DNA of 64,000 nucleotides from Prorocentrum cordatum (Eukaryota; Sar; Dinophyceae; Prorocentrales; Prorocentraceae), in assembly GCA_963575745.1 (NCBI GenBank), contig CAUYUJ010006569.1, positions 1 through 64,000 of the forward strand. The letters run 5' to 3'. Of this stretch, positions 56,927-64,000 are shown piece by piece. Made by a program: the position numbers and the translations under genes. Within the stretch, counting starts at the first letter, position 1. Each line of letters starts with the position of its first letter. The notes below the pieces were generated by a model, which was given only the letters and a program-made list of their open reading frames with translations, was not told the DNA's origin and made no database searches.

Positions 56927-57045
56927 AGGAGGAGGAGGAGGAGGAGGAGGAGGAGGAGGAGGAGGAGGAGGAGGAGAGGAAGGAGGGAGAGGAGGAGGAG
57001 GAGGAGGCGGAGGAGGAGGAGGAGGAGGAGGAGGGGGGCGTGGCG
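56927..57045. repeat. (GGA)n tract
   Basis: GGA units with AGGAAGGAGGGA interruptions. Confidence 0.95.
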
Positions 57046-57049
57046 AGGC

Positions 57050-57215
57050 GAGCGGCCTCTTCTGAGAAGTTGAGGCTTCTAAGAAGGCGGGTGGCTCCGT
57101 AGCAGCCCCCCCGGCTGCTGAGAAGCCTCCCCAGAGGCCCCCAGCCTCTGCTGAGAGGGCCCCTTCCTTGTAGGAGCTCCCCCGCCTTCTTCGAAGGCCG
57201 CCTCCCTTGCGTCCC
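57050..57215. mobile_element. Possible CTTCTNAGAAG-family element, copy 3
   Basis: Contains CTCTTCTGAGAAGTTGAGGC, TTCTAAGAAGGCGG and GCTGCTGAGAAGCC, with weak inverse sequence at the right (CCGCCTTCTTCGAAGGCCG). Ends are not defined. Confidence 0.35.
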
Positions 57216-57319
57216 CGCCCCCCTTGCGCGCACCGCCAACTACCCAAAACTCCAACGTCGCGATTTTGCATCAAAAAATGCCCAACCGCAGTCGCCGAGA
57301 GGGGCCTGCTCGGCAGCTC

Positions 57320-57391
57320 CCTCCTCCTCCTCCTCCTCATCCTCCTCCTCCTCCCTCCCTCCCTCCCTCCCTCCCTCCCTCCCTCCCTCCC
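57320..57391. repeat. (CTC)n and (CCCT)n tracts
   Basis: CTC units to about 57350, then about ten CCCT units. Confidence 0.95.
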
Positions 57392-57505
57392 GGCGGAAAG
57401 ACCCACGGGCGCCAGAGTTGGACCCCCTCCCCCTTCGCCAAGGGGACCCGTGGGGACCCAGGGGGGGCCTTGAGTTAAAAGCATGAGTTACGCCGACACA
57501 GCGAT

Positions 57506-57537
<32 letters not shown>

Positions 57538-57562
57538 AGGAGGAGGAGGAGAAGGAGGAAGA
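57506..57562. repeat. (GGA)n tract
   Basis: GGA units with GAA variants. Confidence 0.9.
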
Positions 57563-57599
57563 GGGAATTGGGGGGAGGCACAAGGCGCGCGCGGCAGCC

Positions 57600-57832
57600 C
57601 TCCCTCTCTCCCTCCCTCCCTTCTCCCTCCCTTCTCCCCCGTCCCTCGTCCCCCGTCCCCCGTCCCTCGTCCCCCGTCCCTCGCCCCCCGTCCCTCGTCC
57701 CCCGTCCCTCGTCCCCCGTCCCTCGTCCCTCGTCCCTCGTCCCTCCTCCCTCCTCCCCCGTCCCTCCTCCCTCGTCCCTCCTCCCTCGTCCCTCCTCCCC
57801 CGTCCCTCCTCCCTCCTCCCTCCTCCCTGCCC
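57600..57832. repeat. CGTCCCT/CGTCCCC minisatellite
   Basis: Seven- and eight-base units CGTCCCT and CGTCCCCC alternate, drifting to CTCCCTC at the right. Confidence 0.95.
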
Positions 57833-58024
57833 CCCTCGCGCCCGCCCCCGAGGGGAGGGGCCTGCTCGGCAGCTCCCGAGCCCAGCGGCGCCCGCAGCCG
57901 CAGCCTGGCCGCGGGCAGCAGCCACGCGGCGGCCGCCGCCAGGTGCGACAGCTCGTGGAGCAGGAGCGCCGCGGCGCGAGCGGCCCTCAGGGCCAGCTCG
58001 AACATCAGGGCCTCGAGCACCAGC
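57833..58024. other. No gene seen
   Basis: GC-rich spacer, no recognisable coding region. Confidence 0.4.
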
Positions 58025-58097
58025 TCTCCTCCTCCTCCTCCTCCTCCTTCTCCTCCTCCTCCTCCTCCTCCTCCTCCTCCTCCTCCTCCTCCTCCGA
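58025..58097. repeat. (CTC)n tract
   Basis: CTC units directly before satellite B array 3. Confidence 0.95.
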
Positions 58098-59090
58098 CAT
58101 GGGTGCGGAACCGCATGCGGGCTGCGCCACTGGGACCTTCGGCGGAGCTCCCTATGGGGCCACGAAACGTGTGAGGGGTGTGCCAACATGGGTGCGGGAC
58201 CGCACGCAGGCTGCGACACCAGGACCTTCGGTGAAACGCCTTACAGGGCCACGTGTGTTGTGTGTGTGTGTGTGCCAACATGGGTGCGGGACCGCCTGCA
58301 GGATGCGCCAGTAGGACCTTCGCTGGAGCCCCCCATGTGGCCACGAAGCGTGTGAGGGGTGTGCCAGCATGGGTGCGGGACCGCATGCGGGCGGCACCAT
58401 TTGGGCCTTGGGCGGAGGGCCTTGGGCCACAAGAAATGAAAGGTGTGCCGAAATGGGTGCGGGACGCATGCGGGCGGCACCGGCACAATTTAGGCAATGG
58501 GTGGAACTCCCGATGGGGCTACGAAACGTGTGAGGGGTGTGCCGAAATAAATGGTGGGGACGCGTGCGGGGGACACCATTTGGGCCTTGGGTGGAGCTCC
58601 GTATGGGGCCACGAAACGTGTGAGGGGTGTACCCACATGGGTGGCGGGGACGCATGCGGGCAGCACCGTTTGGGCCTTGAGTGCCCCCCCCATGTGGCCA
58701 CGAAGCGTGTGAGGGTGTGCCGAAATGGATAGCAGGGGTCTTGTGGCGGGCACCATTGGGGTCTTGGGTGGAGCTCGCAGTTGGGCCACGAAACGTGTGA
58801 AGGTGTGTGCCGAAATGGGTGTGGGGCCACATGCGGGCGGCACCATTGGGCCTTGGGTGGGATTTCGTACGGGTCCACGAAACGTGTGAGTGTGTGCCGA
58901 CATGGGTGCGGGGCCGCATGCGGGCGGCACCATTTTGGCCTTGGGTGGAGCTCCGTATTGGGCCACGAAGCGTGCGAGGGATGTGCCGACATTGATGGCG
59001 GGGGCGTATGCAGGGGGCACCGGTTGGGCCTTGGGTAGGGTTCCCTCTGTGGCCATGAAGCGTGTGAGGGGTGTGCACAACTTTGCGAGG
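58098..59090. repeat. Satellite B, array 3 (diverged, about 12 units)
   Basis: Units keep GGAGCTCCCTATGGGGCCAC then GAAACGTGTGAGGGGTGTGC and end ATGGGTGCGGGACCGCATGC. The GGGGCCACGAA core and CCTTNGGTGGAGCTCC are shared with arrays 1 and 2. Confidence 0.9.
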
Positions 59091-59097
59091 CGGATGT

Positions 59098-59240
59098 GTG
59101 TGTGGCGGCGTAGGAAGGAGGAGGGGGAAGGGGGCGAGGAGAAGGAGACGCGGGGAGCTGTCCCTCCAAAGCGATGACCCAACGCCACAGGATGGTTGGG
59201 GAAAAAACGATACACAATGGACATCACATAAAAGTCTGGC
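59098..59240. repeat. GGA-rich link and locus segment S, copy 3 (empty site)
   Basis: GTAGGAAGGAGGAGGGGGAA is followed by GAGACGCGGGGAGCTGTCCC and GACCCAACGCCACAGGATGG then TTGGGGAAAAAAC. This is the same order as 50117-50258, without a LINE. Confidence 0.8.
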
Positions 59241-59744
59241 TTCTCTGGATGACATTTCAGATCCATATCCTCTGCGCCTCGGGTTTCTATAGAAGCCTCC
59301 TAAATGGGGTTGGGGTCAGAGGGTCGCGCCGCATCGCTGGTGCATCGGCGATTCATCGTCGACGCATCGGCGACGTCGCGGATGCATCGGCGACGTCCGC
59401 GTGGAGAAGATCGGGCTCCGCATCGAGCCGCATCGCGATGCGGCGCGATCCTCCGACCCCTTCTACTCGGAACCCACTTGGGGGGCTTAGATTCTAGGGA
59501 GGGGCTCTGAACGTCCGAGACGCAAAAGCTGCGGAAACACGTTTTTAATCGCAGCGGCGCGGATCCACGACGCGGTCGGAGGCAGCCGAAGGGCACCACA
59601 GAGCCGCATGGGCACATGAAAGAACGAACACGCTGGCGCGGGGGGGGAAGGAGGCGGAGCACGCTCTGGGCATGAAGTCCTTGAACGCGTGTACCGGAAC
59701 ATGGCATGCACGGTGGCTCGATGTGGACACGCATCTTGCTCGCG
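59241..59744. other. No gene; GCATCGGCGA repeats
   Basis: GCATCGGCGA words at 59339-59400 and the palindromic GCATCGCGATGC near 59437. No coding region seen. Confidence 0.5.
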
Positions 59745-59895
59745 AACAGCAGCGCGGCGCAGCGGTGGCGCGAAGACGGCGGCGCTGACCTGCGGCGGCG
59801 GCGGCGCAACAGCGGCGGCGCCCTCCGCAGCCAGGGCTAGCCCCGGGCTCGACCTCCTCCTCCTCCTCCTCCTCCTCGTCCTCCTCCTCCTCCTT
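59745..59895. repeat. GC-rich dispersed segment with (CTC)n, copy 1
   Basis: GCAGCGCGGCGCAGCGGTGG, CGCGAAGACGGCGGCGCTG, then GCCAGGGCTAGCCCCGGGC and CTC units. A related segment is at 61856-61985. Confidence 0.7.
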
Positions 59896-60084
59896 CTCCA
59901 TGTCCATGTCCCTTCGAAGAGCAAACAAAGGCGCAAACACAAACTGTCAGGGCTACGAGCGTTTATGTTCATGTGGTTGATTTGTTCCTCGTCTTATATA
60001 TATGTATATATATATATAACTTCCTCTGTCACATCAACAGGCGTGTCAGTAGAGCAGGCAGGGCGTCTCGACGGAGACCGCCTC
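59896..60084. other. No gene; (TA)n
   Basis: Contains TATATATATGTATATATATA at about 59996-60017. Confidence 0.6.
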
Positions 60085-60425
60085 ACAATTCATGATCCTG
60101 ATTTGAAATCTACAACATGTTCAAAGATGGATGGGGGGATGCTTAACACATGTAGCTCTCGGCTTAGCGCCGCGCGCAGTCGAGTTAAAGTAGGGAAAGG
60201 TTTCGTAAATGAAGGGGGGCCACCATGTGACTCTCGCCTTAGCGCTACGCGAATTCATTGTACAAAGCTGCAAGAACTTCAAGATTAGAGGGCAGGTTAA
60301 ACTGTGGCTATCGCCTTAGCGCTGCGCAAGTTCGTTTGACAAGATTGCAGCATGTTCAAGGATGCATGGCGGCTCCTTTTCAGGATGTGGCCCTCGCCTT
60401 AGCGCCGCGCACATTCGTTTTATAA
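60085..60425. repeat. Satellite A, inverse array (four to five units)
   Basis: TCTCGCCTTAGCGCTACGCG, ATCGCCTTAGCGCTGCGCAA and CTCGCCTTAGCGCCGCGCAC are inverse forms of the satellite A core at 47600-48515. Confidence 0.85.
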
Positions 60426-61547
60426 GCTCCTTTCCAACCTTGGGCTGTCGCCATCGCAGATTCCGAATACAAAACTAGGGAAGACTGCAAGGATTGTGGG
60501 CTGCTCCTCCTCCTCCTCCTCCTCCTCCTCCTCCTCCTGCTCCTGCTTTATGTGTGACTTGGTTTCGATCGAACTTGAACCGATGCAGCAGCTGCACGGA
60601 TAGAGGGCGGTTATTTGTCCAACGTTGGCGCTCGCTTGGCATTTCTGAATCTACGAGAACCAGCACATCACGGTCGGAATACTTAGGTCAACGCATGAAG
60701 TAGGAAGGCGGTCGGAAGTAAGAAGCAGGTAAATACAGTATTGCACAACGGTCGGAAGACTTGGACAATAACAAAACACAGCAACAGGACCTCGAGTCTT
60801 GAGGTAGGAAGGCGCTTGCAGTAGATTGGGATCTGGGATTCCAGAAATACCTAGTACTTTCAACGACGGGCGTATAACTCGAACATCTGGTGCAGCTGAA
60901 TGGATGGAGGACGGCTCAGGTGGAGCTTGCGTTTTAGCTTCAGGCTTCCACGACGCTCATGGTCACACGCGAAGACTTGTACAACAAGAGGGCAAACTGA
61001 CGCGAGCGGTCCTTCTTCAAAACGGGGATCTCGCTCGAAACCTCGTTGAACTGTATGATGGCATCTTCGCACGTTCCCTCTGACTGCTGGACCGATACAA
61101 AGCATCTACTTCCTTTTCAAAGCAGGGCGATCGCCTGCATGGCATGTCCAGAAGGTGCTGCTACTTCAAGGGGGTGCCTCCTGAAGGGGGAAGGAGGGCT
61201 TGAAGGGACTTGTGCGAGGAGGGACTTGGGACGCAAGGATTATTGCAGAATCGCTGACGCATCTTGGGTTTCTTCTGGTCCTCATCCACTTCTCCTCCAC
61301 TGCCACTCAGTCACCAGTCGTCAGGAACTACATCATCCTCGTCTAAATCATCGTCAGCATCAGCAGCATCGCCAACCTTCTCTGCTCAATTCGCCCCGTC
61401 CCACGAGCATGTGCTCGCGACGCGAGGTGTTTCCTGCTCTTCCCCCTCTTCCTGCGGACAAGTTCGCGTTCACCGCAGCATGTGGAACTTCAAAGTGGAG
61501 GCGAGAGATCGAGCTCCAGCCTCGCTTGGCACGACAAGCTGCTCCCC
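60426..61547. other. No gene seen; (CTC)n at 60508-60540
   Basis: Mixed-composition sequence without a credible exon. A diverged satellite A fragment may lie at 60860-60960 (GGAGCTTGCGTTTTAGCTTC). Confidence 0.4.
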
Positions 61548-61853
61548 TCTCCTCCTCCTCCTCCTCCTCCTCCTCCTCCTCCTCCTCCTTCTCCTCCTCC
61601 TCCTCCACCTCCTCCACCTCCTCCTCCTCCTCCTCCTCGTCCTCCCCCTTCTCCTCCTCCTCCTCCTCCCTCCTCCTCCTCCTCCTCCTCCTCCTCCTCC
61701 TCGTCCTCCTCGTCCTCCTCCTCCTCGTTCCTCGCTCCTCGCTCCTCCTCCTCCTCCTCCTCCTCCTCCCCCTCCTCCTCCCCCGTCGTACCCTCCTCCC
61801 CCTCCTCCTCCTCCTCCTTCTCCTCCTCCTCCTGCTCCTTCTCCTCCTCTCGA
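61548..61853. repeat. (CTC)n tract, about 300 bp
   Basis: CTC units with TTC, ACC and GTC interruptions, and CTCGTTCCTCGCTCCTCGCT in the middle. Confidence 0.97.
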
Positions 61854-61855
61854 CC

Positions 61856-61985
61856 GCCGCGGCGCGGCGCAGCAGTGGCGCGACGACGGCGGCGGCGCTG
61901 TCCTGCGACGGCGGCGGCCCGCAGCGGCGGCAGCGGCGCGGCGCGGCGGCCTCCCCGGCCAGGGCCAATCCCGAGCGCGGCCAGC
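61856..61985. repeat. GC-rich dispersed segment, copy 2
   Basis: GCGGCGCGGCGCAGCAGTGG, CGCGACGACGGCGGCGGCG and GCCAGGGCCAATCCCGAGC parallel copy 1 at 59745; the (CTC)n is on the left here and on the right there. Confidence 0.65.
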
Positions 61986-61989
61986 CCCG

Positions 61990-62100
61990 CGTGTGGCGGT
62001 CGTGGCTGGCGCACGCGAGCATCCAACCTGCGGGGTGTCGACGCCGCGGTGCGCAGCACGCTCGATCGATCGAGACTCGAGGTTCGATCCCCTCCCCAAG
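61990..62100 (+). other. tRNA-like sequence (possible SINE head)
   Basis: GAGGTTCGATCCCC matches the pol III B box, and GTGGCTGGCGCACGCG about 65 bp upstream loosely resembles an A box. The T stem does not pair properly, so a functional tRNA is unlikely. Confidence 0.25.
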
Positions 62101-62129
62101 CGTGCTCGCGCCTTGAACAGAAGCACGAC

Positions 62130-62250
62130 GGACGTGTTCAAGGCGATGTGCCGCCTCTGGGGGCCCTCGTTGGGCCCCAGGGCTGTCGAGAACAGCCCCT
62201 GGGCCAGGGGGCCCGCATGGAAAAAGCCAGGACATCGTCTGGGTCCCCAC
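62130..62250. other. Hairpin and possible diverged FR1 copy
   Basis: GGGCCCCAGGGCTGT-CGAGA-ACAGCCCCTGGGCC folds on itself; GGGGGCCCTCGTTGGGCCCC resembles FR1. Confidence 0.4.
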
Positions 62251-62374
62251 TGCGGGTGTAGGCACCAAGCCTGGACGGGCATGATCTGGGAGCATCTCTC
62301 TGGGTTTGGGTGCCCACTCGCTTCTAGCGGGTTCCATGAGTCCCTGCCTCCTGCTCCTCGGCCCTCCTGCCTTA

Positions 62375-62725
62375 TCCCGCTTGTCGTCCCCCTCCCTCCT
62401 CCTCCATCCGCCTCCTCCCTGCTGCGCCTCCTGCTCCTCCGTGCTCCTCCGCCGCCTCCTTCTCCTCCCTCCCCCTCCTCTTCCTCCTCCGCCCCCTCCA
62501 TCCCTCATTCCCTCCCCCCGCATCTTCCTTCTCCTTCTCCTTCTCCTCCTCCTCCTCCTCCTCCTCCTCCTCCTCCTCTTTCTCCTCCTCCTTCTCCTCC
62601 TCCTCCTCCTCCTCCTCCTCCTCCTCCCTCCTCCTCCTCCTCCTCCTCCTCCTCCTCTTCCTCCCTCCTCCTCCTCCTCCCTCCTCCCTCCTCCTCCTCC
62701 TCCTCCTCCTCCTCCTCCACATCCT
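62375..62725. repeat. Polypyrimidine (CCT)n tract, 350 bp
   Basis: CCT/CTC units with TTC and CCC interruptions. Confidence 0.97.
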
Positions 62726-62884
62726 CCATTCCTTCTCCTTACATAGCACCCCACAGATGCGGATAAGAGTGAGGGGGCGGTGGGGACGTCTGCAGTCTAC
62801 GAGACTCTGGAAGAGCCCGCCGCAGGCGCCAAAGTTTCACTAATGAAACAACGAGCCCGCCGCAGGCGCCAACTTTTTCGTTAA

Positions 62885-63187
62885 ACCAATGTGGGTAGGT
62901 CGCGGGTGGGTCGCAAGTGGGTCGAGGGGTGGGTCGCGGGGTGGGTCGCTGCTGGGTCGCGGGGTGGGTTGCGGGGTGGGTCGCGGGGGGGGTCGCGGGG
63001 TGGGTCGCGGGTGGGTCGCGGGGTGGGTCGCGGGGTGGGTCACGGGTGGGTCGCGGGGTGGGTCGCAAGTGGGTCGCGGGTGGGTCGCGGGTGGGTCGCG
63101 GGGTGGGTCGCGGGTGCGTCGCGGGGTGGGTCGCGAGGTGGGTCGCGGGGTGGGTCGCGGGGTGGGTCGCGGGTGGGTCGCGGGTGG
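62885..63187. repeat. GGGTGGGTCGC minisatellite
   Basis: About 27 units of 10-12 bp (GGGTGGGTCGC, GGTGGGTCGCG). Runs of G3-G4 are spaced for G-quadruplex formation on the plus strand. Confidence 0.95.
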
Positions 63188-63194
63188 GCATCGA

Positions 63195-63290
63195 CAAAAC
63201 AAACAAACAAACAAACAAACAAACAAACAAACAAACAAACAAACAACAACAACAGCAACAACAACAACAACGACGCAACAACGCAACAAG
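63195..63290. repeat. (AAAC)n and (CAA)n tracts
   Basis: About twelve AAAC units, then CAA units. Confidence 0.95.
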
Positions 63291-63366
63291 CATAATCTTC
63301 ACCACAGATCCCCACTTCAGCCACGCACCCAGGGACAATGAATGACCGTTCCTCCCCCTCACTCTG

Positions 63367-63690
63367 ATAAATCCGCCGACCCTGTCGGCGTGTGGAAGAG
63401 GCTGTTCCGTTTGACTCGTCGTCGACGTCGTCGTCGCGGTCGTTGTCGTCGTCGTCGTCGTCGTCGCCTTCGCCGCTCGCTTCCCCCCTTTTCCCTAGGC
63501 CTGTCGCCGTTCCCCCCACTTTCACCGGGTTCTCTTCCTCGAGCGCGCCAACCACAGCGAAATTGAGCAACGTTGTAGTTGAGTCGAAGGGAAGCCCCTT
63601 CCCTCTGATCCCATCCCCGCCGGGGGAGACGGGGGGGGTCCCGGGGGTGAAGTCCCGGGGGATGGGTCCCGGGGGGTCCCGGGGCAGATA
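63367..63690. repeat. Dispersed repeat FR3, copy 2
   Basis: Same landmarks as 38130-38440. An extra TCGTCGTCGTCG stretch (63415-63470) is inserted relative to copy 1. Confidence 0.8.
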
Positions 63691-64000
63691 CGACTCCCCC
63701 TCGGGCGGTTGGGCGGACAAGAAAAGCAGCAGGACGCGGCAAAACTGCCCCAAGATGCCCCCAAGACGGTCCTCGAGGGCTCCGAATCGCCGAAGCATCG
63801 GTCCAAGTCGCCAAAGTAGCCTCCAGACGGCTCACATGGTTTCCAAAACGCCCCAAGAGGCCTCCAAGAGGACTTCCAAGAGGGTCCCAAGGGGCCCAAA
63901 TCATCGATTTCACGCTATGTTTGAAAGATTTCGGCATTCTCGCCTTGTCAGCTTCCCGACGCTCCAAGACAGGCCAAGAAGCCCCCAAGACCGCCCCAAG
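63691..64000. other. No gene; degenerate CCTCCAAGAGG repeats
   Basis: CCCCAAGAGGCCTCCAAGAG and related words every ~30 bp. Inverse counterpart of 38460-38790. Runs to the window edge. Confidence 0.5.

Noticed and set aside
61990-62100. Functional tRNA gene
   Set aside because: B-box match only; the T stem and acceptor stem do not pair.
62885-63187. Telomeric or subtelomeric repeat
   Set aside because: The unit GGGTGGGTCGC is not the TTTAGGG-type repeat expected of dinoflagellate telomeres.

Overview
The window is nuclear DNA of a dinoflagellate. The direct evidence is a complete copy of the dinoflagellate spliced leader (minus strand, 9223-9202) at the 5' end of a non-LTR retrotransposon. 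GC-rich sequence, abundant microsatellites and minisatellites, and a near absence of host genes fit this. The genus cannot be told from the window; Prorocentrum- or Symbiodinium-like genomes are possibilities only.

Layout. 1-9300: a 5'-truncated LINE remnant (LINE-E) and a long LINE (LINE-A: ORF1, endonuclease, reverse transcriptase, RNase H) separated by (GGA)n tracts. 9348-10839: a broken plus-strand gene of unknown function interrupted by a 155-bp MITE with a TA target duplication. 11191-25817: a 14.6-kb retroelement ('mega-element') lying inside a (GGGAGGA)n heptamer tract. It encodes zinc ribbon/coiled coil, RNase H, AP endonuclease, reverse transcriptase, C2H2 fingers and a DNA-methyltransferase-like domain, followed by four closely packed ORFs of unknown function and a 2.3-kb 3' region with repeated hairpins. 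25900-42180: almost gene-free, with foldback elements, microsatellites (including 1.2 kb of CATA), minisatellites, and an array of seven palindromes. 42257-47255: a decayed LINE (LINE-C). 47600-51287 and 58098-59090: satellite arrays. 51330-55562: LINE-D, inserted in the (GGA)n of one copy of a repeated locus whose empty form is present nearby. 55580-64000: foldback elements, homopolymer and trinucleotide tracts, and minisatellites.

How it fits together. All five LINE-type elements have their sense strand on minus, and all abut GGA-type purine tracts (sense strand TCC). This points to integration directed at these microsatellites in a fixed orientation. LINE-A carries the spliced leader and the mega-element a decayed match to it, so the retrotransposed templates appear to have been trans-spliced mRNAs. 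Many small non-autonomous foldback or TIR elements recur within the window. No rRNA gene, CRISPR array or confident intact host gene was seen. Most retroelement reading frames are broken, often at homopolymer runs, so assembly error and genuine decay cannot be separated here.
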